DNA of 64,000 nucleotides from Cruorifilaria tuberocauda (Eukaryota; Nematoda; Chromadorea; Rhabditida; Onchocercidae): positions 372,001 through 436,000 of the forward strand of contig JABVXU010000007.1 in NCBI GenBank assembly GCA_013365365.1, read 5' to 3'. Shown one piece after another: positions 52,301-64,000 of this stretch. The first letter of the stretch is position 1. Each line of letters starts with the position of its first letter. The notes beneath the pieces are model-generated. The model saw only the letters and a program-made list of their open reading frames with translations, searched no databases and was not told the DNA's origin. Made by a program: the position numbers and the translations under genes.

Positions 52301-52969
52301 TTCATTTCCATTCTGTGGCAAATTTATGGAATTTTGTAAAATATTCTGCCTCTATCAGAAAACATACAAATTTAAAATTTTTAGGGGTAAAGGTCAAATT
52401 TAAAAGGAATAATTTTAACAAAAGTAAAGTTTGGGAAATTCTTTTTGCTATTGAAAATTATTCGATGAAATATTCGAGAATTCTTTACAATAATACAGAT
52501 AAGTAGTTTGAAATTTCAAAATAAACTGGTATGATATGGAATAAAACGAAATAATTACATTGAAACATTATTGTAAAACCTACAAATTGCGACTTGATAC
52601 GTCACGCTCAAATGATAATCTATTAAATATCATTGATTACAATCTGTACGATTTCTCACTATAACAGAAAAAAGCGAAACCAAATATATACAGGATTATT
52701 GAATTTAAAAAAAGGAAAGACGATAGATTTATCTTTTCTGATTGTTACAAGCGAAAGATTTGTCTTTTCTGATAATTTATGAGAAACGGCATATACAATT
52801 ATTTTAGCTTAAAAAAAAATCCATTTTCAAAGTTGTAAATCCACTTAAGCAATAGAGGTGTGAAAGAAAAAATGAAATAAATTGATGCATTGTAACGAAG
52901 AAAAAACGCAATAACTAGTGGTAGAAATAATTAAAAATTGATAAAATCGATAAAAAAAAATTTTATTAA

Positions 52970-53484
52970 TAAGAAATGAAAGAGCAGCTTCTTGACGACT
53001 TCATATCATTTCCACTTTTCATAATTATTCAATGCTAATGTTTCTTTTTTTTTTTCAATTAAATTTTGAAGCACTGGTTTGTTAATGAAAAAGAAAACAT
53101 CTTTAAATGTAATAAAAATTATAAGAAAGAAACGGAAACATTAAAAATTTTTTTTATAGTAATAAAAAAGTATTTATTACATTTTAGATAAACTGAAAGT
53201 AAAGAATACCGATAATACGAAATGAAAGCTAATATTTAAATGCTTTATCAATATAGAATGTATCGCAATTGGAAAGTAACGCTTCGATCATTTCCTTTTA
53301 CTGTTTCACTCTAAAACAAATATCCACACTTTTTTTAATTCATAATTCAATTAAAGTTTTAATATTTTGATAAGAAATTATAACTGAGTTTCCTTATATA
53401 TATAAAAAAAAACAAATAAGAAATGAAAGAACACCTTCTTATTGGCTTTACATCATTTCTACTTTTCATAATTAATCAATGCTA
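52970..53484. repeat. pair of diverged direct repeats, about 65 bp, 445 bp apart
   Basis: AATAAGAAATGAAAGAGCAG at about 52969 and AATAAGAAATGAAAGAACAC at about 53416 begin two related segments. Both continue CTTCTT, ATCATTTC, ACTTTTCATAATTA and TCAATGCTA. The intervening DNA shows no transposase or terminal inverted repeat. Confidence 0.7.
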
Positions 53485-54233
53485 CTTAAATAAATAAGTT
53501 TGAAAAAATGATATTGAGAAATATATAATACCTGATTCATTGATGTCCTTTTATCATTTCACCAATTTTAGTAATTTCCTCATTTTTTGTGATCGCTCAG
53601 TTGACTAAAAATGACTATTTATCACATATTATGCTTACAATGAAAGGAAGTGATTTCATCCTTCTATATTCATTTTACTATGTTGTAGCACATGTTGCAA
53701 AATTCAGTGATCCACAATCAAATAAAGGCACTTTTTCAGTTAACTGAATCTTAGAATAATTCAATGTTTAAATAAACCAACAAGAATTTATAACAATTTC
53801 ACAAGAAATGTCAGAATCATTAAATCAGTAAGAAATTTAATTAGTAAGAAATTTAATTCTTACTAATTATTTATTTATAAAATAATTACATGTTATATCA
53901 ATAAATCAGTATTTGATTTATTATTTAATAAAAGGGTATTTAGATAAATCGTATAGTTAGTTTTCCTTCGCTAAGCCTAACTTGAGGCTAATCTTTCGTA
54001 GTAGAAAAGAAAGAAGCAAATTAGGTCACATTTTTCATTACTTGGTATTGCACTTGCTTTAATCTTCGAAATTAGTTCTTCAGTCAATATAATACTTTAA
54101 TTGTTAACATTTTTGAATTTGGAACAAGAAGGAATTATTTCTCAACGGAACAACAATTTTTATGTTATAACTATTCTTCCTAATATGTATAACTAATATA
54201 ATATGTAATTAAAAGAAAATTAAGAAAACATAC

Positions 54234-57200
54234 CTTATCTTCTGCTAATTTAGCCTGTTCTTTCTTCAATTCGGCAATCTGTCTTCCAAGACTTCTTAGT
54301 TTTTCCCTATTTTTAGCACAATGCTCTTCATATAATGATAACTGCAATTCTGATTGCGTTTGCTAAAAAAAAATTTTTATACACATTTTCATGTTTTAAT
54401 GTTTAAAAAAAAGCACTTAGCCATTTTTTATTATACAAGCTATGAAAATATTTGAAAACAATTTTGCAGAAAATGACATTCTGAAATCTAAAAGAATTAA
54501 TCAGGAATGCAGATTATCGCTAAATCGCTGAATTGTTAATTTCAGTTATGTTTCGAATTACCTTTTCATAAATGTTTTTCTCGTCATGTTCAACTTCATC
54601 CAGTGATTTTACTTGCCGCTTAGCTAATTCATTGACTATTTTTTTATGTTTCTCTTGATTGTGCTCAGTCTTTTCATGATATAAAGATGGTGCACGAGAT
54701 TCTCGACGATTAGCTGATAAAAGATATTTGTCACGACAGCTATGACTAGGAAGACGATATTCTCGAATACCATCAAATCTAAATGTTAAATTTAATTTAA
54801 TTATATGGTACTAAGCATGTTAAAAAAAATTGAAATATACCTAAGTATAAAACATCTTTTAAAAAATCGAGAAAAAATTAAGAAAAGCTAATATCTTGCT
54901 GAACTTATAAAAATGAAAAAGCCTGTTTTATTTCACAATTTATTAAGATAAAAAACATATGCAGGAAATCTATTTTTAAAATTTCGTGAAAAATCTTGCT
55001 GGATTATAAAAATTCTTATTATCTTATTATCCTTATTCTTCTATCATTCTATTATTATTATTAGCTATTATTATTGCTGCAATTTCAGGAGGACACAGGG
55101 AAGATGTTTAAGTGAATTAAATCATAGTAGAAATTAAGAAAAGAAGGAAATCACTCCGTAGCAATTAATTCCGGTTCGCTTGTCGAACACATAATATCGC
55201 TAAGAGAGGATATTGAACTAGAAGCTGTAAAGAAGATTGCAGATGATGAATCCACTGTATCCCAAAATTCATCAAGACGATTGCCTTGAAGTAATGTCTA
55301 AAATTTTAATAGTTAGTATTATCTCAGTTTAAAATCTTTTTTCATCTTAATTAATCTTATATTATTATATTTATATTTGATACTTCATTTATTCTTATAT
55401 TCTTATGTCTAATTTACCACTGCTAGTCTTTGTAATTTCTATTCATTATGTTTTTTTCACAGTTAAGAACACGATTTGGAACGTTGAAGAATCTTGAGAG
55501 CCATACATAACTCTGAGATCAACAAGGTACAGACCTACAAAATAAACTTACAAATTTAATTTTTTCTCTTTCAGTTAACAAGGACGATGATGATACTCCA
55601 TTTGCGTTAGCATCGCATTTACGTCGTTGATTCGACAAAATTTCCGCAAGTTGACACTGAGCTAAACCAAGTTCACCACGTAACATTACTAATTGCATAC
55701 GTAACTCACGACGTTCACCGTCACAAACCCGATATTCTTTACGGATTCGATTCAGTTCACGGAACATTGTACCGGCTTTCTCTTTCCATCTGAAATAAAC
55801 AGATAAATTTTGGTAATTACTAATATCAAAAAATTTTAAATATTCGAATTTCTTATTAAATTAAATTTTAATTCATAATTTTATGGACAAAGAGATAATG
55901 ATGACGTAAATTCTCATACCTAAGATGCTCATTTAAATCGATTGTAGCGCGTCCAATTTCAGTGTAACTTCTACTTTTCGATAAGCGAGTATCATGTGAA
56001 TATTTCCAGATATTTTCATACTTGTATAGATTCAATTCACGACATGCATCTTGAAAATTAAGCGTAACTCGATCTAGCTGCTCAGCCAGAGCTTCACGTT
56101 CTTTCTCAGATTTTTTCAAAGAAGTTTTCAAATTTTCAATTTCGGTTATAGTTGAAGATGAAATATTTTGTTTTGTTACCTGAAAAAATTGTACCTCCTT
56201 CAAATGTTTAGGGTTTTTTTCGGTAATACAAAATAAACAATTCTGTGAGGTCCTGTCAGTTCCGATATGTAAATTGCTTTATCAACAGATGTCAACAGTT
56301 CTGATGTTTACTCAGAAAGAAAATGTTAAAGTTCAAACTTTCAAGAGGTCGATTTTTTCCATTTTTATGAAGATGGTTAATTTATCAAATTTTTTTGTTC
56401 AAAATATCTCTGAAGAGTTACGTACGCTCAAAGAAGATTTATTCAAATGATCGTCTTCCTTATTTTCACCTTGATTTGTAACCGCCGAACTGTCTATTTG
56501 TATGATAACATTTTCAAGATTTTCTTGCACCTATAAATAAGGTAATCTGAAATGGAAATAGATTTGAATAGGCCATTTATTGTTCAATTCGATTTTAAAG
56601 TAAGCAATTATTGTTCAATTCGATTTTAAAGTAAGCAGTTTTTTCTCTTTTTTGAAAAGTTGGAACAAATCATTTTGAAATTTCTGAGAAAAACAGAAAA
56701 AAGAGTTGATGAGTTGAATTACTAGGAATAGCTAATTAGTTTACTTGCATCAGATCAGCAGCTAAATCAAAAGTACGGGAATGTTTGCTGATAGCTTTTG
56801 GTGATGATTTGTGATGTGATGAAACGGCGTCATTATTACTGAGAGCACGTGATCCACTACACTTTAATGATTCGATGAAATGCTTTAAGGTAGTTAATTC
56901 TTGGTTGAGATGAGCGTTCTTTCGTGCAAGAATAGAATTTCGTTCACGTAACGTTGTCATTTCGCTAGACGTAGCAGCAGCAATTGAGGATGTTCCTATA
57001 GCTGATAGTCTAAATAAGTGCGGTACTGACATCCACCTGCAAAAAGTGAAATTTCATACAATTTAGTTAGAATTGCAGAAAAAGCTGAAATAGAAATTAA
57101 ATCAAAGCGAAGTAGATAACGATAAAAATAAGAAATGCGAAATTTTTAAAGTTCAAAGATTAAAACAACAATTGAATTAGAAATGCTGAAATTCGAGAAT

Positions 57201-60200
57201 GTCGGTTACGACTATTGACGTGGAATAATTGAAAAGAAATTTACATGAGATTTGTATAATTAAAATGCAGATAAATTATATCTAATATATAATTTAAATT
57301 TGCAACAAAACGGCTTCTGAAAAGTATGCTACAATTTTAATAAGTTACAATTACATTAAATAGAGTTTTTAATTATCTAATCTCAATTCCTATGAAATTT
57401 ATACAGCATTGGAATGCAATCGAAGTTCCTTTATTAAGAAATAAATTAATTTAATTCGAGAGCTTAAACTCGTAATGCTTTCTGTTGAAAAGTTGATCCG
57501 TTTGAAAAGTATTTCGAATATGAAACTATTAACATTTTTCCCTTAGATTAAAACTACTAATTAATATATATAATCCAGATGTGCAGCTAAATAAGTTCAA
57601 AGGTTACTGCTTTGCAAGAAACCATCCTTATCATACTCTGTTTTGATGCTATTCCAGCATATTATTCCTTATCTTTCATTTTTTCGTCTTATCATTCAGG
57701 TAAATATTAGAATGAGATACTGTATTGAGATATCGATATATAATAGAATGGATAAACTCCATATCCTCAAGTGGCAATCCAACTCTTATTACCATACCAT
57801 TATCATCACCTGTACAGATGTGTGCACTTGTTACAGAGATACTGAGATACTATAAATAGATTTGCAATAAAGCCACGTGAGAATTGCATTTTTTTAGCAG
57901 CTGTACCAAAAACCAAAAAAACACTATAATACTTAATATTTTTGAAAATTTCTATAAACATTTTTGAACGATAAAATATAATCGATTACAGATTAAATGC
58001 TTGCTAATGCGCTCAATTTAAATTCCAACCTTTTCATTTGAATTTTTCGATCAATTTCAGTCTTCCTGTGATCATCAGAAGATGTAATCGAATCTTGTTG
58101 GGCATGAATTGATGAACGACTGGAAATATTTATGAAAGATAAACAATATCAATTAAAATATTAATTTCAATTTTAATTTTAATTTTAATATTGCTGCGAA
58201 TTCTAAAAAAATACTGCATATGTTAGTGTCATTAAAAAATTATTGAAATTATTTGACATTTGACATACATGAAATATGTCATCGATTTACGGAAATTAGA
58301 GATATATGTTTTTTTTACTTATTGACAGCATATCTACTTAAAGGCTTATTAAGTCTACTTAATATTTAATACTTAATTAATGATGGCATTAATTATTGTT
58401 ACCGACGATCAGGCGATCTTTTATTAATATTTAATCTAAATTGATCATGTAAAATTACCTGATCTGTAATGGGGCTTGTGAAAATGAATCATTGCTGCAT
58501 ATTTTTTCAAATATTGTTTTATTTTTCAGAAGTTCAAGTAATTTATCACGCTCTTTTTCCACTTTCTCTAAAACTGCAATACGTGCTATCAACCTTTGTC
58601 GTTCATTCTCGTAATGTCCAAATTCCTGCAAGTTTCTATAGGAAATTATGATTTTTTTTTAAATTATGCTTTTTTGATTTTTAAAAATAATAAGAATTTT
58701 GATTTTTTTTTTGAATTATGAATTTTGAAAATAATAGGAATAATGATTTTTTTTTCCAAGTTACATAATCATAATTCTTATTATAACATAAGAATGAAAA
58801 TATTTCTTAAAAAAAAGAAACCATTCTTATCTTTCATATTAAAAAAAATATTACAATCGATAATAAATCACCTGATCTAATTCTTTGCGGAAAATATTAA
58901 ATTCAGAAATATAATGCGAGATTTTCTCACGTTGATCGTCCAATACATTTTGCTTTTCCGTTTTAATTCCATGCAATTGCACTGCTAAATCGTAATTTTG
59001 CCTCTCCAGTTCTTCAATTCGTTCACGTAAATTGTTAGTGAATATGAATTTCCTCTCTTTCTCACCATTTACGATCATTGAAGTATTCAATTTCCTATCA
59101 GTTGATAAAGCATTGATTGGATTATGTTTGGAATGCAATGAATGATCGGCTACCTAAATGATATTTTACACACTGTTTACTTCTTTTATATCAACTAAAT
59201 ATAATATAATATAATTTAAGATTTTGTTATAAATAGCGTCATAACAAAAATTACAAGTAAATCAATAAAGTAATTGTTTTATTGATAGTTTGATCAACTA
59301 AATGTTACTATGTATCATTCTATATTATTCTATCATAAAAGTTATAGTCAAAAAAAACTAACAATATGTTTTAGCAGACAGTTTTTATTTTTAAATATAA
59401 AAATTAAAAGGCTAAATTTATTATCTAAATTACTTAAAATGAAATTACTTTCAATAAATTTGCTAAATAAATCATATAATGAAAGATGAACCTGAGTTTG
59501 TACATTATCAACTAATTTTTGCTCCAATACTGCTACCTGTTGACGAGTAGTAGTTAATTCACCTTGGCAAACCCTTAACCTTTCTTCTGCCTCATCGAAT
59601 AGATCACCCTTTTCAATATCAGTCATTTTATGCCGTGCATTTGGTCGACATGCAACGTATTTGCTAACAACACGTGGATGTACATCTACTTGAACATCAC
59701 GTGTATTTCGATTCAACTAAATTTTTTGAAATATTTCATTGATTTCATTGAAATATAAGTGCTCCTGAATTTTAATGCTATATGACAGGAAAAAATAAAT
59801 ATTCAATCATTTGCGTTATTGTGACATTCCAATTACTTTTAATAAGTATTCTGAATCTTATGTGCTGAAAAGTGATATTATGATGAAAAAGAAAGGGAGA
59901 ATTGAATTCTAATCATACCTGGATAACTGATGAAAATGATATTGTATCTTTTCTAATGTAAGAAATAAAAAATTGCAATTTAATTGTTAGAAAACTCGAA
60001 CACATCAATTTTTTTAAGTTTGAAGGTCAAAAAAGTGAAATTGAAAAAATGAATTTTTACTTGTCTTTTAAGATAAGAAACATGACTGATGCTTGATGTG
60101 AGCCTTTTTGACATATCAGCCTTCTCTACTTGCGTGCGTAATTTCAATTCTTCAATTGAACGTTTTAAACTGATATTCTCATTCTGAAAATGAAATATTA

Positions 60201-63200
60201 GTGAATTCTTATTTATGAATTATGAAGAGGAAATATGGTTTTCTCTGGGAAAAAATTTGCAAATAATATTGAAAAATAGTGTTAATACTAAATTAGTACG
60301 AAGCGCCAAAGGATTGCGAGAAATTGAAACACAAAAATTCGTAAACAGGAATAAGTATTAGAATTGATAATTGATAATCAGTACTTCACTGATCATCATA
60401 ATTATTAATTTAGGGATCTTTTTGTGATTTAAAAATGAACAAATTTTAGTTGGTAATTTAATAAATCTAAATTTGATGATGATTCAATTGATAATTCAAT
60501 GATAACTTCTAAATTATACTCGAAGTAATTCATTGGTTGCATTCATAGCTGATACTTTTTCAGTCCAGTATTTACTTTGCTTGTGATATTTCTTCAATGA
60601 TTCTGTCAATGCCGCATCTAAACCAGCCTCATATTCCTCTTTTGCACTTTTAAGTTGATATTCCATTAAACTACGCTCCTGTGAAAAATGATGAACTGAT
60701 CGATTAATTAATATTAAACAAAATATTCTTTAGTATTTCAAAAAGCTACCACATTTATATAATGATAGCATTAAATTGAATAAACTTGCATCAAAAAATA
60801 GTAGGTAAAAAAAGTTATGCTTAATTGTTATTTAATTAAACATCGGATTCATTCCATAAATAAGAAATTGGAAGATTAATTAGTACCTGTTGAAGTTTTT
60901 CAATTTCGAACTGCAAGACTGGTACATTTTCGACGATTTTCCCTAACTCACATAACTTCTCCTGATATGCTTCTCGTTCTTTTTGATGTAAATCAGATGA
61001 TCGTGTTGCTTCCCGATCTGCTTCCTCTAACTGATTTGTCAACGAACCAACCAGAGAACTTTTAATCATCAAAACTTTCTCAATTTCTTGAAAACGCTCC
61101 AATATGTTACTTTCTTTCGATGAAAAGTCTTTCTTTAGTACCTGCATTGATATTGATCTATATTTACATTATATTTAAACTCAAATGAGATATGACTACA
61201 CAAGATATTATATTTCAAACAAAAAGCAAAATGTGATCAAAATTGCGAATATCTTTAACCAGAAACACCCAAACTAGTATTTGAATACAATTGCTTATTA
61301 AATTAGCTATAATTTATATCACCGATTTAAACATATATCTAATTTATAACTAAATTTGCTTTCATTACTTAGTATGAATTATGTAATGTATACGCATTTA
61401 CCTATTAATTCACAAATCAAATAAATTTCAAATTACCTCTAGTTTATCCGAGAGATTGATAAATTGGGCTTCATTTTTTCGTAACATTTCATGAGTGAGA
61501 TCAGTTTGTACACGTTTTGAAACATTAATAACATAACGTGGATCTGAAAAACCACGTTCCCAATCTTCGGTTGATTCATCCTTCACAACCAGATGATGAT
61601 CCAAAATTGTATTGCGATAAACCTGATGACGCTCTTCTAAATAGCAAATAGCTTTTGTCTTGATTTCCACTTCGCTCTGTAATAAAACAAAAAACAAAAA
61701 AAAAACAAAATACAAAATATATAAGATATATATATAAGAGATATAAGAGACACAAAAGTGTGTAAGACTATAATGAAATAATAATGACTTGAATAATTTA
61801 AAAAAATAAAATTGAATAAAGATTCGTAAGAATCACCTGAATTTAATTAACTAACCTGTAATCGTATAGCAATAATATTAGCAGCTTCCACTTCAGCAGT
61901 TCTTTTCTCAATTTCCTTGGACATTTGCTCCATTACAAGAGAATTTTTTTTATTTTCTTCCTCCATCGAATGAACAGTACGACGTAGTAAATTAATATCT
62001 TCTTCCATCGAATGAACATTACCACGTAGTAAATTAATTTCTTCTTCATATTCATTTAAACGTAACTTATCACTTTCAGTCTGAAATATTCTGAATAAAT
62101 ATTGAATTGTTTTTTTTAAATTAAAATTTATCGCAGTAAGTATATTTAAAACTTTGATAAAAACTGTCATATTTAAATTTACGAATGCACTACATTAAAA
62201 AAATCAGAAAGAAAGAGGGAGAGAGAAGGAGAAAGAGAAAAAAGCGATGAAAACTTTTTTAAGAAGTTGTTGATTTTCTTCCTCCAACTGTTTTTTGCGT
62301 TCTTCACACTGTTGTGAGTAGCAATCAATAAGAGATACTGATAAACCAAGATTTAAGCTTTCTTCAAATCCTTTATCAACCACTGTATGATTTGACGCAT
62401 TCGATTCCATCTTTCTGAAAAATTTCTCCAAAATTCAACACTTATTGGTTAAAAATGAAAAATCGAAATTATTTTTTTGAATCTAAATTCAATTTGAATA
62501 TAAATTTCGACCCATGCTTTGAATACTGAGTGTAATTTTCATTAAAAATTTTCAATTAATTTAATGAATTACTACAAGCTTACGCATACTCAATATATGT
62601 TCGTAAGCGTTCATTTTCACTTCGATACTTCTCTAAATCAGATGTACTGTCTTGTTGTGTTTTGAATATTTGATTCTTGAGTACCATTTCCAGTTGAGCA
62701 GCTTTCATTCTCCATGCCCTTGCTTCATTTTTATAAGCCTTAATGAAAGAATTAAATTTCACTCATCTTTTTATCACTTAATTTACTGTATTTTCAATAC
62801 AACAATGAATAGAAACTTATAATTGACCAATTTGTTGATTTAAAAAATATTTTATATTTATATCAGAAAGGTTACTTCAAAATTTGTAGAAATTGAGGAA
62901 TATCCTTTCTCATTCATATAGAGAAACAAATTGTACAAAATTTAGCTTCAGATAAGAGAACAAATACTGAGGAGGAAATTTGTGCTAAATTAATATCTAA
63001 CCTGTAACTGAAGTGGTAAATCCTGTGGAATTTGCGCAGCTCGAAATTCCATAGCATGTTCAACCTAAAAATTACTTTCTTCCATTTCATTACATTATCT
63101 AATTAAGTTTTACTAAAAAGTGAATATCAGTTAGATAATCCAAAAATTTGAAAAGGCATTGATACTTATAGCCTGCAGTGAGAAAGAGGAACCTGAGGTG

Positions 63201-63822
63201 AAGGTGGAAATGAAGATGATATTTGTGGTGGCGGTGATGATGATGATGATGATTGTGGCAGTGGTAATGGTGATAGTAATTCCGGCGAGCAAATTATGCT
63301 ATCAGTTGCTTCTGTCATTACTTCCGCATCTTTAACTTCCACTTTAACTTTCTCTCCTTCCAATTGTTTTAATGCAATTTTCAATTTCAGCATTTCCGAT
63401 CGTGCATCAACTGCCTCCTGAATCAATTGTCGCACACGAATCTGGAATTAACCTACCAAAATAATTTTTGTTTTAATTCCATTCATTTGAGGAAGGAATT
63501 GTTCAAACGTACAAAAGATGTAAATAGCTTTACTTGTGGAAAGCAGTTGACAACTGAGGATTTCGCCAAAAATTAAAAAATATTAACAAAATTGATTTCT
63601 CCATTTCAATTTAATTTAAATCTGACGCGACGACTTACCTCATGGTTATCGATAAGCTTTTGTTTCTCCCGCTCACAACCATCGTTGAATTCTTTCTGCC
63701 GAAGTAATAGATCTTGTTTATCCATGTTTTTAATAGAACTTACCATTATTTCCAAATCACGCAACTGATTACGTAACTCATTTAAATGCAATTCTTTATC
63801 TTCCAACTGAGCCAATGCTAAT
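54234..63822 (-). CDS. very long coiled-coil protein, partial at both ends, 21 exons
   Basis: Exons 5' to 3': 63639-63822, 63193-63441, 63002-63064, 62584-62738, 62255-62414, 61856-62080, 61437-61676, 60887-61141, 60520-60678, 60061-60183, 59492-59716, 58872-59153, 58459-58625, 58030-58119, 56745-57036, 56426-56530, 55920-56179, 55552-55789, 55155-55297, 54562-54778, 54234-54362. They join in one frame for 1320 codons with no stop, good support for the model. The product is almost entirely Glu/Lys/Leu/Gln-rich heptad sequence ([42 protein letters not shown]-type helices, [14 protein letters not shown]). Breaks include a Ser/Pro linker around 63193-63310 ([14 protein letters not shown]) and Ser-rich stretches at 56745-56850 and 55155-55297. 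No membrane segment, kinase, motor or zinc motif was seen. Large centrosomal, Golgi or cytoskeletal coiled-coil proteins fit, but no family was identified. The last exon ends at a GTATGT donor, so the C-terminus lies to the left; the N-terminus is off the right edge. Confidence 0.85.
56577..56637. repeat. 31-bp tandem duplication in an intron
   Basis: The unit containing TTGTTCAATTCGATTTTAAA occurs twice in direct succession, in the intron between exons 56426-56530 and 56745-57036. Confidence 0.85.
57037..58029 (-). other. largest intron of the coiled-coil gene
   Basis: About 1 kb of AT-rich sequence between exons. No exon-like segment fits the flanking phases. Confidence 0.55.
61957..62040 (-). 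repeat. 42-bp tandem duplication within a coding exon
   Basis: Two 42-base units (61957-61998 and 61999-62040) encode [14 protein letters not shown] and [14 protein letters not shown]. The length of 14 residues keeps the frame and equals two heptads, so the coiled-coil register is preserved. Confidence 0.85.
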
Positions 63823-64000
63823 CTAAGATTTATAATTTATATAATTAAAAAATTTCGCAGATAATTAGAAAAATGATTTAAATAACTGTAAAAAAACTCG
63901 TTATCAAAGTACTCTTATCATATTTATTTGTTAAATTCGGGAAATATTAGATTAGCAGAAAAAATATATAATAAATTCATTTTCTGCACTAACGCGTAAA
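63823..64000 (-). other. intron at the right edge of the coiled-coil gene
   Basis: AT-rich sequence. On the minus strand it ends with an ATCTTAG acceptor at 63823, directly before the first recognised exon, whose first base completes a codon begun off the window. Confidence 0.6.

Larger units (their letters stand above)
43736..54233. other. gene desert, right part
   Basis: About 10.5 kb of AT-rich DNA with diverged tandem repeats (listed separately), a GA-rich stretch at about 44906-44965, a GC-richer patch at about 44990-45130 and a less AT-rich patch at about 49895-50190. The C-terminal exon or exons of the coiled-coil gene should lie near the right end; a weak candidate at about 53989-54073 on the minus strand follows a TTCGAAG acceptor and reaches a stop. 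Confidence 0.45.

Noticed and set aside
59906..59960. Possible mini-exon in the coiled-coil gene
   Set aside because: Its length breaks the frame, while the flanking exons 60061-60183 and 59492-59716 join correctly without it.
1..64000. tRNA, rRNA, spliced-leader RNA genes, CRISPR arrays and intact transposons
   Set aside because: No cloverleaf with a convincing T-loop, no spliced-leader sequence, no direct-repeat/spacer array and no transposase or reverse transcriptase motif was seen by eye on either strand.

Overview
The window looks like nuclear DNA of a nematode, most probably a filarial (onchocercid) worm. The evidence is an extremely AT-rich background, genes split into many 60-300 bp exons with short or moderate AT-rich introns and AG|GTAAGT-type donors, animal-specific families (K-Cl cotransporter, SAND/GMEB factor, discoidin-domain receptor) plus an MSP-type domain, and one short patch resembling bacterial RNase P RNA, as expected from Wolbachia DNA moved into a filarial genome. 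Species assignment is inference. All exon coordinates were read by eye from frame continuity and splice signals.

Layout. (1) 288-8468, plus strand: 22 exons of a K-Cl cotransporter (SLC12/KCC) whose N-terminal exons lie off the left edge; 891 codons stay in frame through the natural stop. (2) 9876-10450, minus: the 3' end of a probable MSP-domain gene with a one-base frame break near its end. (3) 10451-15103: no recognised gene. (4) 15104-18637, minus: a complete GMEB-type SAND transcription factor in 10 exons, with a GC-richer, microsatellite-laden region upstream (about 19.4-20.5 kb) that may be its promoter. (5) 18.7-23.7 kb: gene-poor, with an unexplained GC-richer block at 22.9-23.4 kb. 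(6) 23714-36146, minus: a discoidin-domain receptor (DDR) in 18 recognised exons, 786 codons including the stop; its signal-peptide exon was not found. Its kinase domain has lost the HRD and DFG aspartates, so it reads as a pseudokinase. (7) 36.2-54.2 kb: an 18 kb gene desert of AT-rich DNA, diverged tandem repeats, a few GC-richer patches, and at 43585-43735 an RNase P RNA-like segment whose conserved blocks occur in circularly permuted order. (8) 54234-63822, minus: 21 in-frame exons (1320 codons) of a very long coiled-coil protein, open at both ends.

The genes are unrelated in pathway: an ion transporter, a probable MSP protein, a transcription factor, a collagen-receptor-like protein and a structural coiled-coil protein. 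The transporter and the MSP gene converge; the remaining genes lie on the minus strand, and nothing suggests operon coupling. The observations most worth checking are the permuted RNase P-like element and the pseudokinase DDR with an FPPPP motif in its juxtamembrane region.
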